This document shows, one piece after another, positions 23,457 through 31,605 of a stretch of DNA of 36,214 bases. Numbering within the stretch: position 1 is the first letter of the stretch; the number at the start of each line of letters is the position of its first letter. The position numbers and the translations under genes were made by a program. Below the pieces are notes generated by a model, which saw only the letters and a list, made by a program, of their open reading frames with translations, did not search any database and was not told where the DNA came from. The DNA is from Limisphaerales bacterium (GTDB lineage Bacteria; Verrucomicrobiota; Verrucomicrobiia; Limisphaerales; BOG-1460): assembly GCA_003159675.1 (NCBI GenBank), contig PLQC01000009.1, forward strand, positions 16,316 to 52,529. Reading direction: 5' to 3'.

Positions 23457-23679
23457 AAGGCGAAAACCTTTCCCAGCGGGTGGGCAGGCCCGTTGTTGAC
23501 GCACGCAGTCTGCTATGGGATTCACCGCCTGTAAACCATGAAAATCCCGGCCGGTGCGATTGGAAGTGAGGGGTTGGAGCGCGTGTCCGCCGAGGACCGC
23601 AGCATGATCATTGACGAAAGGCCGGAGACGCTCCCGACGCGACATGACAATGGTCACGCGCTGCGACGGGTGCTTCGCA

Positions 23680-23717
23680 CACAGTCGCGGTCCGTAAGGC
23701 TGTGGAGCGCGGCTGTG
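23680..23717. repeat. dispersed repeat (CACAGTCGCGGTCCG family), copy 2
   Basis: This is inverted relative to the copy at 21460-21497 (37 of 38 nt), and the same TGCTTCGCA precedes it. It is followed by CCTCCGAGG, a small extra palindrome. It occupies the 358-bp gap between the EEP gene and lplA, in which I see no gene. Confidence 0.85.
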
Positions 23718-23814
23718 TCCTCCGAGGACCAGCCGCAGCGCGCAAGAACTTCGCAAGGAAAATGATTTTAAGCCGGTCCCGCCAAATGAGCCGCTGCAGC
23801 CGGCGCCCGCCTTC

Positions 23815-24507
23815 TCACCGTTTTTGATTGTAACCCTCTTGCGAGTACTTTTGTGCGGCAAGGGCCGTCACCCGTTCGCCCAAACCGGCATCCGGCGTGC
23901 ATCCGGCCCATTCAACTCCCTCCCCGGAAGCGACGTCGCACATCGCCCGCTCCCAGTCCATCCTCCGCAACGGAATGGGCGGCGGCTGGATCGAGCCCTG
24001 GATCAGCAATCCCTCCCGGGTCCGGCGCTGTGCCGCGCCCGCGATTTTTCGGTCGCGCCAGAGCAGGTCGAATTCTTCGTGCCCGACAAAGCATTGGCCG
24101 GGCCCGGCTCTGCGGCAATCGGAAGCAAGCGTGGATGGGACTTGCAATCCTTCGAAGGCCTTTTGAATCCATTCGTGAACGCGGCGATAGCTCTCAACCG
24201 CGGTGAGGGAATACCATTCGTGCACGACCGGAAACGCCAGGCTGTACGTCCAGTCCGCGCCGTGCGGAACGATGCCGCCGCCGGTGGGGCGCCGCACCAG
24301 CGGGCGGAGCCGGGTCGCGCGGTCCACTTCCGCATATTTCTGAAAATAGCCGAACGACGCCGCGCGCTCGGTCCAGCCATAGAACCGCAGCGCGGGCCGT
24401 TGCAGACGCGGCATGGCTCCGAGCAATGCCTCGTCGAAAGCCATGTTGAAGGCGGCGGGACCGGGACCGGAGTTGAACAAAAGCCAATTTGAATGTTTCT
24501 GACTCAC
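23815..24507 (-). CDS. lipoate-protein ligase A-like (LplA/LipM superfamily)
   Basis: This 230-aa protein has the biotin/lipoate ligase fold: NMAFDEALL at the N-terminus, RRPTGGGIVPHGADWTYSLAF (the lipoyl-AMP or lipoyl-binding RRxxGGGxxxH motif), and DLLWRDRKIAGAAQRRTREGLLIQGSI with the conserved Lys. It should attach lipoate, or transfer octanoate, to E2/GcvH domains. At 230 aa, without the C-terminal accessory domain of E. coli LplA (~338 aa), it is closer in size to LipM/LipL-type transferases. No signal peptide is present. GTG 24507 overlaps the nth stop codon by 4 nt (GTGA), so it is translated as part of an nth operon. Confidence 0.85.
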   Translation of the reverse strand: MSQKHSNWLLFNSGPGPAAFNMAFDEALLGAMPRLQRPALRFYGWTERAASFGYFQKYAEVDRATRLRPLVRRPTGGGIVPHGADWTYSLAFPVVHEWYSLTAVESYRRVHEWIQKAFEGLQVPSTLASDCRRAGPGQCFVGHEEFDLLWRDRKIAGAAQRRTREGLLIQGSIQPPPIPLRRMDWERAMCDVASGEGVEWAGCTPDAGLGERVTALAAQKYSQEGYNQKR

Positions 24508-25157
24508 AGTTTTCCCGCCGACGGACAGAGTCCTGAGATTTCACAATGCGCGCAATCCGGCTTGCGCGCCGAGCAACGCCGCCGGCCGTGCCAGATCAGC
24601 CAATGGCTGAACAAGGTCCATTCCTCCTTCGGAACGAGCTTCATCAGGGCCTGCTCGATCTTTGCCGGATCGGTTTCACCGGTGAGTCCCAACCTCCGCG
24701 AGAGCCGCGCCACGTGCGTGTCCACGACGACGCCGACGTTGATGTTGAAGGCATTGCCGAGCACAACGTTTGCCGTCTTGCGGCCGACGCCGCCCAGCTC
24801 GATCAGTTCCTCCATGGTCCCCGGCACACTTCCGCCGTGTCTTTCCACCAGCGCGTGGCCGCAGGCTTTGATGCTCCTGGCCTTGTTCCGGTAAAAGCCG
24901 GTCGTCCTGATGTCCCGCTCGAGCCCCGCAAGGTCCGCGCGGGCATAGTCCGCCGCCGACCGGTATTTGTTGAACAGCTCCCCCGTGACAATGTTCACGC
25001 GCTTGTCCGTGCATTGCGCGGACAGGATGGTCGCGACGAGCAGTTCGAGCGGGTTTGAATGATTCAACTCGCAGTGGGCGTCCGGGTAGGCTTTCCGCAA
25101 ACCGGAGATGACCTTCTTCACGCGCGCGGCTTTGGCTTGAAACGATTCGCGAGGCAT
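24504..25157 (-). CDS. nth: endonuclease III
   Basis: Endonuclease III removes oxidised pyrimidines and nicks abasic sites in base excision repair. The 217-aa protein shows the helix-hairpin-helix LIELGGVGRKTANVVLGNAF with the catalytic Lys, the catalytic Asp in VVDTHVARLSRRLGL, and the four [4Fe-4S] cysteines in C-x6-C-x2-C-x5-C spacing near the C-terminus (CSARKPDCAHCEISGLC). All key residues are present and the length is close to E. coli Nth (211). It is first in a two-gene operon with the lipoate ligase. TTGCTG-17-TAACTT upstream ends 9 nt before the ATG. Confidence 0.95.
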   Translation of the reverse strand: MPRESFQAKAARVKKVISGLRKAYPDAHCELNHSNPLELLVATILSAQCTDKRVNIVTGELFNKYRSAADYARADLAGLERDIRTTGFYRNKARSIKACGHALVERHGGSVPGTMEELIELGGVGRKTANVVLGNAFNINVGVVVDTHVARLSRRLGLTGETDPAKIEQALMKLVPKEEWTLFSHWLIWHGRRRCSARKPDCAHCEISGLCPSAGKL

Positions 25158-25166
25158 CGCGGGCGC

Positions 25167-25195
25167 AAGTTAATCCCGGGCGGGGTTTCCAGCAA
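25167..25195 (-). promoter_or_regulatory. promoter of nth-lplA
   Basis: On the minus strand TTGCTG (25195-25190), 17 bp, TAACTT (25172-25167), then 9 nt to ATG 25157. This predicts a leader of two or three nucleotides at most. Confidence 0.4.
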
Positions 25196-25257
25196 GCGCG
25201 CGAAGACAAAACCTCAATCCCAAATCGGGAGCGCATGGGAACCCTGACCCCTTGTAG

Positions 25258-25319
25258 CCGCCAATGTGAATTGGCGGATCCGTCTCGCGGTAGCAATCTC
25301 CGCCGTTTCACAACGGCGG
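25258..25319. repeat. REP-like hairpin pair, CCGCC...GGCGG family
   Basis: CCGCCAAT-GTGA-ATTGGCGG (25258-25277) and CCGCCGTT-TCAC-AACGGCGG (25300-25319) are two perfect 8-bp-stem hairpins with complementary loops, flanked by TAG on the left and CTA on the right. They are therefore inverted copies of one REP unit with compensatory stem changes. They lie between the stop of the 740-aa gene and nth. Confidence 0.85.
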
Positions 25320-25334
25320 CTATGAAGGCCCGGT

Positions 25335-27557
25335 TCAGGGAGAGCCCTTGCCCGGGGGTGCGTTGGTGGCGGCGGGGGCGGCGGCGACTGCGGCGGGACT
25401 GGCTGCGTTCTGCGCGCCGTTCCGGGCCTCCGTCCTTTTCTGAATACCCATCCGGCCGTTGGTCCATTGATAGACGAAACCAAGATGGTTGAGCAGGACG
25501 TAAACGAGGTAGAGCGCCAGGGCGAAGACGGCGAGTTTCGGCCAGGGACTCTTTTTTTCCGCGAAGGGATCGATCAGGTCGCGATCCGAGCCGGCGGGCA
25601 GCTTCGCAATCCCGGTCAACGCCGCGCCGAACGGCACGTTGATTTTGGCTTTGGCATTCACAGCCCAGCCGTTGGCGTCGAGGATGGGACCCAGGTTGCG
25701 CTTATGCAGCTTGATGTAGGCCAGGATCATCGAAGGACCCGAGATCAGGGCCATGACACCAATGATCAAACCGAGGATCGCAAGCGGTCCATAGGTGACG
25801 ATACCAATGAGGTGGCCGATCAGCAATCCGAGGAAGGTGGCAATCGAACCGAAAGCGACCCCCAAAGCCGCCACCGTGCCCACATCGATCTTCCTGGGCT
25901 CGGCGGCCTTGGCCGTGGCGGGCTCGGCGACCGCCGCGCGCTTCGAGACTATTTCCTCGACCATCCGCACGAACTTCTTGTAGGGGAGCCAAAACGCCTG
26001 CCGGACACCGATCGGATTCGACACGATTCGGGTGATCGTCGCGTCGTAGTCGAGGCCTTTGCGGTCAAAGAAAATTCCGTTGCGGCCCACCATCAAATTG
26101 TCGTCATCGCCCTGCGAGAAGACAGCGAGGATGCTCATTTTTTCACCGGTGCCTTTGCGCACGCAATCGCAGTAGGCGAGATAGGCCCCCGCCAGCCCCG
26201 CCATTGTCGCGTGCCGGGCGGAATCTTCGACGATGAGACAGAGGGAGCAGGAGCGCTGGTCGAGGTACAACGTGCCGCACTGAAAAACAGCGGGGTGGCC
26301 GCCGCCGTAGAAATTCCTGAAATTGACAAAGTTGATGCAGAGCGTGTGCAAATCGCGCACGAAACGCACAATCTTCTCAACGTTCGCAATGGACGCAGCC
26401 TCGGGTTCGAGCGCCTTGTCTTTGGCAATGAGTCCATCCACGGTTTCCCTGGCCTTCGACGCAAGGATTTCACGAACGCGCTGGATGCCGAGTCGTTCGA
26501 CGACCTCTCCTGCCTTCCCGGCGTTCCATCTCTCGAATGCGTCCAGCCTGGCCTGCAGCGCCACCCAATCGGCTTCAATCAATTCGGTTTTGTCCCCGAG
26601 CAGCGGCTTTACGGCGCTGATTCGCAACTCCGCCACGGCGGCGGCATGCGCCGGGTTGATCGTCCCCTGCAGGGGCAGAGGCTGGCCGACGACAATCCAC
26701 GCGAGCGGGAAGCCGGCGACTTCGGCGGCCGTGAAGCTCAGATCCTTCGCGGCGACGGCCAGATAATCCTCTTCGCCGCGATTGAGCAAAGCGGTCGTGC
26801 GGGGGTCGAAGGCGGCGAGGCGGCAGCGGCCGAAGTAATCATCCACCTTGCCTCGGATTGCCCGGACCGCGGCCGCGGCGGCGGCGGTGCCTGGGCCGGC
26901 GGGCAGGATCGTGCCAGCGTCCGCCTCCGCCAGTTTCCTCCAGCCGCCCAACGCGGCGCACTCGGCAAAGAAAGCATTCGCCCTGGCCTGGTCGATGCCC
27001 GGTTTGCCGGAACGATCCGGCACCGTGCCCAGGCACGCGGCGATGTCGTTGATCAGCGCCCGGGTGGCCTCGTCGGCGGCCGACTCGGCGATGATCACAC
27101 CGTCGCCGTTGAAGGTGGTGTCCGCGAAAATCCTGTTGGCATCGGAGGCGTCAGCGAGTGAAATGGCGGCGGCGTCTTTTCTGCCGAGGTTGATGAGGAT
27201 TTGCCGCGCCGAAGCCACGAGCCGCCTGCCCTCGGGAGTGGAGTCGTCGATCGCCGAGAGCGGGATCGAATCGCCCCCCCTCACCAACAGATCCGGGTCT
27301 TTGAGCATCGATCCGGCCCACCTGGCTGCGGCGATGAGTTCGGGAGCGCGGATGCGACCGTCCTTGTCGGTGTCGATCAGGGCGAGTGTTTTCGGATCGA
27401 ACTCCAGGCCGGTGGTCGGACAGGCCAGCGCGACCCACAACTTCGGGTCGAGTTGATCGAGGTTCACCAGGTCCGCGCCAGTTTCGAGTTTGACCTGATC
27501 GAAACCGCCGGCGCGGAAGAAGCGCCAGCGGTGGGAGGCAGTCGCCGGGTTCAGCAT
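25335..27557 (-). CDS. large membrane protein of unknown function with an EF-hand-like loop
   Basis: The 740-aa protein is mostly soluble for its first ~560 residues. It then has two adjacent hydrophobic hairpins (VAALGVAFGSIATFLGLLIGHLIGIV and GPLAILGLIIGVMALISGPSMILAYI), a polar stretch and a last TM segment (LAVFALALYLVYVLLNHLGFVY), followed by an Ala/Pro-rich tail. DTDKDGRIRAPEL near residue 60 fits an EF-hand calcium loop (DxDxDGxIxxxE). Cysteines cluster near FQCGTLYLDQRSCSLCLIV. There is no signal peptide. I know of no function. It appears intact and monocistronic; no ribosome-binding site or clear promoter was found upstream of ATG 27557. Confidence 0.82.
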   Translation of the reverse strand: MLNPATASHRWRFFRAGGFDQVKLETGADLVNLDQLDPKLWVALACPTTGLEFDPKTLALIDTDKDGRIRAPELIAAARWAGSMLKDPDLLVRGGDSIPLSAIDDSTPEGRRLVASARQILINLGRKDAAAISLADASDANRIFADTTFNGDGVIIAESAADEATRALINDIAACLGTVPDRSGKPGIDQARANAFFAECAALGGWRKLAEADAGTILPAGPGTAAAAAAVRAIRGKVDDYFGRCRLAAFDPRTTALLNRGEEDYLAVAAKDLSFTAAEVAGFPLAWIVVGQPLPLQGTINPAHAAAVAELRISAVKPLLGDKTELIEADWVALQARLDAFERWNAGKAGEVVERLGIQRVREILASKARETVDGLIAKDKALEPEAASIANVEKIVRFVRDLHTLCINFVNFRNFYGGGHPAVFQCGTLYLDQRSCSLCLIVEDSARHATMAGLAGAYLAYCDCVRKGTGEKMSILAVFSQGDDDNLMVGRNGIFFDRKGLDYDATITRIVSNPIGVRQAFWLPYKKFVRMVEEIVSKRAAVAEPATAKAAEPRKIDVGTVAALGVAFGSIATFLGLLIGHLIGIVTYGPLAILGLIIGVMALISGPSMILAYIKLHKRNLGPILDANGWAVNAKAKINVPFGAALTGIAKLPAGSDRDLIDPFAEKKSPWPKLAVFALALYLVYVLLNHLGFVYQWTNGRMGIQKRTEARNGAQNAASPAAVAAAPAATNAPPGKGSP

Positions 27558-27658
27558 AGGCAGGCGTTCAAAAGGTCACGGGTCTCGCCGGCACAGAGTA
27601 ACCGGCTCGATACGGACAGGCAACAGCCTTGGAAGACAATCTGTGGCGGAAGAGCCAT

Positions 27659-28435
27659 CTAAAATTTGCAGGCGATCGCGGTCACCAACTTCGCATCGTT
27701 CCTCTCGCGACCCACCGCCGGCACGTTGTTATACGTGTCCTGCAGAAAGCTCCGCAGACTGAATCTCTTATTCTGGCTGAGGTCGGCTTCGATGCCGATC
27801 TCGGCGTTGACGATGTAGTTGTTGAAATCGTCCACCTGCGGCAGTAACTCGACCGTCTGCCAAAGGCGGGACCGGTCGCTCAATTTGCAGTGGAACTTTT
27901 CACCGAAGCGGAATGTCGCGTAACTGGTCTGGGCGTCCCCCAACTCTTCCGCGAGGTAGCCGGGACCCAGTTCCGCGCTCAGATCGGCGGTCTTGTTCTT
28001 GATGAAATAATACCCGGCGCCCAGGTTTATCGACGTGCGATACCGGATGTCGGCGAGGCCGTCGTGCAATCCTTCGGCGCGGACGAAACCGAAAACACGG
28101 TCGCCGAACATGCGGTTGTATTGAGAGACACCGTGGATCTGCTCGGCATTTTTCGTGGCTTCGCCGGAACCCGGCTGCTTCGTTTCGCCATAGGTCCCGT
28201 CCGCACCGAACGACCATTCGTTCTGATCCCATTTCACATCCGTGCTGCCGGAGATTGTCGCCAGCAGCGTCTCGCTATTCCCGCGAGTCAGCGTCAGACC
28301 CGCCGCGGCGGTGCTCACCCACTTGGGCTTTTGCGAGAGGGAAACGCCGGGCGGCGCGTCTTCGGACCAGGCGCGAACAGCGCCGAACAGAAGAGCGGCC
28401 ACGGCAATGCGGAGGAATAGGTGATTCGGTTTCAT
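27659..28435 (-). CDS. DUF481 (YdiY-like) outer-membrane beta-barrel protein
   Basis: The 258-aa protein starts with a signal peptide (MKPNHLFLRIAVAALLFGAVRAWSE) and then has alternating beta-strands typical of the DUF481 family: VSTAAAGLTLTRGNSETLLATISG, YNRMFGDRVFGFVRAEGLHDGLADIRYR, GAGYYFIKNKTADLSAELGPGYLAEE and a C-terminal strand ending in aromatic F (AIACKF), as usual for outer-membrane insertion. DUF481 proteins, for example E. coli YdiY, are salt- or acid-induced but of unknown role. The ATG is chosen by the signal peptide. The gene begins 29 bp after kamA and probably shares its transcript. Confidence 0.88.
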   Translation of the reverse strand: MKPNHLFLRIAVAALLFGAVRAWSEDAPPGVSLSQKPKWVSTAAAGLTLTRGNSETLLATISGSTDVKWDQNEWSFGADGTYGETKQPGSGEATKNAEQIHGVSQYNRMFGDRVFGFVRAEGLHDGLADIRYRTSINLGAGYYFIKNKTADLSAELGPGYLAEELGDAQTSYATFRFGEKFHCKLSDRSRLWQTVELLPQVDDFNNYIVNAEIGIEADLSQNKRFSLRSFLQDTYNNVPAVGRERNDAKLVTAIACKF

Positions 28436-28464
28436 GGTGAAATCGGCGGGAGCCCCGGTGAGCG

Positions 28465-29706
28465 TCAGGCCAGTTCCGGTTCCTCGAATTCCTTCATCGG
28501 CGCGGGGGATAGTGGCGTTCCATCGGCCGCTTCGGGGTATTCGAAGAGTTTGCCCTCGTAGTTGCGGATGAGGACGCGATCGGCATTGCGGCTGAGCACG
28601 TATTCCGGGCTGACCGGCACCTTGCCGCCGCCGCCCGGCGCGTCGATGACATAGGTCGGGACCGCGTAACCGGTCGTGTGGCCGCGCAGCTTCTCGATGA
28701 TCTCGATTCCTTCGCGGACACTGGCGCGCAAATGCGCGGAGCCGGCGATCAGATCGCACTGGTAAATGTAATAAGGCTTCACGCGGCACATCAGAAGTTT
28801 CTGGATGTGCGCCTTCATGACGGTGGCGTCGTCGTTGACATGGCGCAGCAGCACGGATTGGTTGCCCAGCGGAATGCCCGCGTCGGCCAGCCGGCCCAGC
28901 GCGTCGCGCACCTCGGTCGTCAGCTCCCGCGGATGATTGGAATGGATGCTGATGAAAAGCGGGTGATATTTTTTCAACATCGCGCACAGCTCGGGCGTGA
29001 TGCGCTGCGGCAGGAAGACCGGGATGCGGGTGCCGATGCGGAGGAACTCGACGTGCGGGATGGCCCGCAGCCGGCTCAGGAGCTGTTCGAGCTTTTCGTC
29101 GTTGAACAGGAGCGGATCGCCGCCGCTGAGCAGGACGTCGCGAATGGATTTGTTATTTCGGATATAGTCGATCTGGTCCTCGAACTGCGGGTGAAAGTCG
29201 TAGCCGCTGGCATTGCTGACCAGCCGCGAACGGGTGCAATAGCGGCAATACGACGCGCACCGGTCCGTCACAAGGAATAGAACGCGGTCGGGATACCGAT
29301 GGACCAGGCCCGGCACCGGCGAATGGGCATCTTCGCCGCACGGGTCCGCCATTTCCCAGAGGGCGGTATGCGTTTCCTCGAGGCGCGGGATGACCTGGCG
29401 GCGGATGGGACAGTTCTCATCCGCGGGATCGATCAGGTTGAAGAAGCAGGGCGTAATGGCCAGTGCGAGCTTTTGATTGGCCAGTTGCGTGCCGGCATAC
29501 TCCTCGGGGGTCAGCGTCGGCATGAGCCGTTGCAACTGCTCCAGGGTGGTGATGCGGTGGGTGAGCTGCCAATGCCAGTTATTCCAATCTGAACCGGGAA
29601 CATGGCTCCAAAATCCGCGGCCGGCTGAACGGAATTCCTTGAGGGAGTTTAATGATCTACACGATGGCGGCTCCTCGGCGCCATCCTTGGAAGTATCGGG
29701 TTGCAT
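28465..29706 (-). CDS. kamA: lysine 2,3-aminomutase
   Basis: This radical-SAM, PLP-dependent enzyme converts L-lysine to L-beta-lysine. The 413-aa product has the radical SAM cluster motif CASYCRYC (CxxxCxxC), GGDPLLFNDEKLEQLL, HVEFLRIGTRIPVFLPQRI, YYIYQCDLIAGSAHLR, and the PLP-binding Lys in DAPGGGGKVPVSPEY. The size suits KamA rather than the shorter EpmB type. Beta-lysine may serve as a precursor of the osmolyte N-epsilon-acetyl-beta-lysine, but no AblB acetyltransferase is in the window. The N-terminal coding region contains a small hairpin (29663-29669 with 29679-29685, GATGGCG/CGCCATC). A strong promoter and an operator-like palindrome lie upstream. Confidence 0.95.
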   Translation of the reverse strand: MQPDTSKDGAEEPPSCRSLNSLKEFRSAGRGFWSHVPGSDWNNWHWQLTHRITTLEQLQRLMPTLTPEEYAGTQLANQKLALAITPCFFNLIDPADENCPIRRQVIPRLEETHTALWEMADPCGEDAHSPVPGLVHRYPDRVLFLVTDRCASYCRYCTRSRLVSNASGYDFHPQFEDQIDYIRNNKSIRDVLLSGGDPLLFNDEKLEQLLSRLRAIPHVEFLRIGTRIPVFLPQRITPELCAMLKKYHPLFISIHSNHPRELTTEVRDALGRLADAGIPLGNQSVLLRHVNDDATVMKAHIQKLLMCRVKPYYIYQCDLIAGSAHLRASVREGIEIIEKLRGHTTGYAVPTYVIDAPGGGGKVPVSPEYVLSRNADRVLIRNYEGKLFEYPEAADGTPLSPAPMKEFEEPELA

Positions 29707-29711
29707 GTAAT

Positions 29712-29756
29712 CGCTAATTGGTTAGCGCACTATAGGTGGGATCGGCTGCCTGTCAA
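29712..29756 (-). promoter_or_regulatory. kamA promoter with palindrome at the start site
   Basis: On the minus strand TTGACA (29756-29751), 16 bp, TATAGT (29734-29729). Transcription should start near 29722, inside CGCTAA-TTGG-TTAGCG (29712-29727). A palindrome just after the -10 box is a likely repressor site. The leader would be about 16 nt without a Shine-Dalgarno. Confidence 0.65.
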
Positions 29757-29828
29757 GCGAAGGCCAATGAATATGTGATTGATAAGGTTAACCCACAGCA
29801 GCGCTGCAGGTTAGGAGAGAAAATCTCT

Positions 29829-31175
29829 CTATTTAACCGTGCCTTGCGCCGCACCCGTAACGGCCGCGGCCGGCTGCGGCCGGAGGGCCTCCCGACGCAC
29901 GTCCAGAGCGTCCAATTGCTTGATCGCGTCTTCCACCGCGAGGTCCGCGTTCGGTGCGACCCGAGTCCGGGAAAAGAGGCTGAAATCGACCTGGCTCTGC
30001 CTCTGCAGACAGGTCTGGATCGACGCGCGGTAATCATCCACGAGCAGCACAAGGTTCTGGGCGGCGCGCAAGCGCAGGAAATCCAGTTCCCGGAGCTTGC
30101 GCCGAAGCGCTTCCATCTGTCGCGGGCGATCCCATTCGCGAAGGATGGTCTGCAAACTCACCTCGGCGCGCAGCGGTAGCTGCCTCTGTTCAGTCCGGAC
30201 ATCCACGGGCGACCGAAGGATTTCATCCAGCTTCCTCGAGCTTTCCTCGGGCGTCCAGGTCTGGGACAGGTCCCGTCCGGTGAATTGCACAATCTGGAGC
30301 GCCCACCATTTTTCGACGTCGAGGGGATATTGAAAATGAGACCGGAAAGCCTGCAGGAACGCCAACTGCCAGTTGTAATACCGGGGCAGCTCACCGAGCA
30401 TGGTTCTCACGCAGGCCGGCCCGTCGGCCAGTCGCAGCAGCGAATCGACAAAAAACTGGGCGCTGCAGCGGTAAGCTTCGCCCGCGTCGCCGGCCAGTTG
30501 TTCGTCCGGCGGCCAACTGAGCTGCTCGAACGTCATCGGAGGCCGCGCCCTCAGTTCCTTCTGGGCATTCTCCAAAGGATTCGACCAGCGCGCGTTCATC
30601 ACCTGCGCGTTGAGGCTCAGGCCGTGAACGTTCCATTTAGGCGGTGACAGGAGAATTTCCGTCTCTCTCGAAGCGCGCAGCTCCCGCGACAGACCTTCGG
30701 CAAGCCAGGTCGGAATTTCGGCCGAATGCGTCCCGGCGTTGCGGTTGGCGAAGTCCAGCAGCAATACCTGCACGATGGCTCGCAGGAAACGGTCGCGCGG
30801 CAACGCGTCGGGCAATGTCACGTGATACTCCCAGCCGACAGGAGACCGGTCCGCGACCACGGCGACCCACTCGTCGGCGGAGGCGGCGGGACGCAGGTCG
30901 AGGTAAATCTTCCCGCCCCACCGCATGTCCACACCGAGCAGTGCCCATAGCTTTTGCTTGATCCGCTCGCAGGAAACCGCGAGCAACTCCGGTTGAAGAC
31001 GAATGAAATCCGGGTTGGCCGGGGACGCGGCGAACGGTGACGGCAACGCCTCGGGTTGCTCTGTCAGGACGACGAACTGTCCCGAGGAGCTCTCGATGGG
31101 AGCCCTCCGGCCCATCTGCGCGCGGGCGGTGCCCAGTAGCGCAAGCACGACGGCGATCGCTGCAAAAATTTTCAC
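29829..31175 (-). CDS. exported protein resembling a catalytically dead peptidase MA-type protein
   Basis: The 448-aa protein has a signal peptide (MKIFAAIAVVLALLGTARAQ). Its middle part resembles gluzincin-type peptidase MA proteins: a region that would carry HExxH reads IVQVLLLDFANRNAG, with no His-Glu pair, while the downstream IPTWLAEGLSRELRA looks like the family's P-x-W-L-x-E-G-L element. It is thus probably non-catalytic, or not a peptidase. The C-terminal third is helical and charged (RQMEALRRKLRELDFLRLR). The start is GTG 31175; no clear promoter is seen. It is upstream of kamA on the same strand but separated by the kamA promoter, so it is an independent unit. Confidence 0.75.
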   Translation of the reverse strand: MKIFAAIAVVLALLGTARAQMGRRAPIESSSGQFVVLTEQPEALPSPFAASPANPDFIRLQPELLAVSCERIKQKLWALLGVDMRWGGKIYLDLRPAASADEWVAVVADRSPVGWEYHVTLPDALPRDRFLRAIVQVLLLDFANRNAGTHSAEIPTWLAEGLSRELRASRETEILLSPPKWNVHGLSLNAQVMNARWSNPLENAQKELRARPPMTFEQLSWPPDEQLAGDAGEAYRCSAQFFVDSLLRLADGPACVRTMLGELPRYYNWQLAFLQAFRSHFQYPLDVEKWWALQIVQFTGRDLSQTWTPEESSRKLDEILRSPVDVRTEQRQLPLRAEVSLQTILREWDRPRQMEALRRKLRELDFLRLRAAQNLVLLVDDYRASIQTCLQRQSQVDFSLFSRTRVAPNADLAVEDAIKQLDALDVRREALRPQPAAAVTGAAQGTVK

Positions 31176-31253
31176 CGACAGGATGGCCTCATTGCTGGCA
31201 TGCTTCAGCGACGCGTACCCGCAGCCAGGATGGCTCCGGCATTCGGTTCCCGA

Positions 31254-31598
31254 TCAATTCTTGCCATCGGTTTTGGCCGGCTTGCTTTCCTTCTTCGGCG
31301 CGGGTTTGCTTTCCGATCCGGAAGGCGGCTTGCCCTCGCCGCCCGGCGCATTGGAGGCGGCGGAGTCTTTTTTGGCCGCTTCCTTGTATTTTTCGCTGCG
31401 GTGATCGGTAATGTAAAAGCCGCTCCCTTTGAAGATCAGGCCGGCGCCGGCGCCGATCTCCTTCTTCACTTTGCCATGACCCCATTTCTTCCGGGGGCAC
31501 CGATCTTTCGGGCAAACGGTCAGCGGCTTGTCGGCAATGGGTTGAAATTTTTCAAATTCGTGACCGCACTTCGAGCAAACGTATTCATAGGTCGGCAT
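31254..31598 (-). CDS. FmdB-family zinc-ribbon protein
   Basis: The 114-aa protein begins MPTYEYVCSKCGHEFEKFQ and continues with VCPKDRCPRKKW, giving two cysteine pairs (CxxC and CxxxxC) of the FmdB zinc ribbon, then GLIFKGSGFYITDHRS, a typical continuation of this family, and a low-complexity Lys/Ser/Pro tail. FmdB-type proteins are putative regulators or nucleic-acid-binding proteins. ATG 31598 is the only family-like start; its promoter ends a few bases upstream. The tail is longer than in many family members. Confidence 0.9.
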   Translation of the reverse strand: MPTYEYVCSKCGHEFEKFQPIADKPLTVCPKDRCPRKKWGHGKVKKEIGAGAGLIFKGSGFYITDHRSEKYKEAAKKDSAASNAPGGEGKPPSGSESKPAPKKESKPAKTDGKN

Positions 31599-31605
31599 AG
31601 TCGAT

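Noticed and set aside
23457-23861. Upstream extension of the EEP-family gene
   Set aside because: It translates repeat DNA and non-coding sequence; a clear signal peptide begins at 23456.
28436-28987. Upstream extension of the DUF481 gene
   Set aside because: It is a shadow frame within kamA; a signal peptide starts at 28435.
29663-29685. GATGGCG/CGCCATC hairpin at the kamA N-terminus as a REP relic
   Set aside because: The stem is only 7 bp, lies inside coding sequence and shares just a short CTCCTCGG loop with the thrS right hairpin, so chance is a sufficient explanation.
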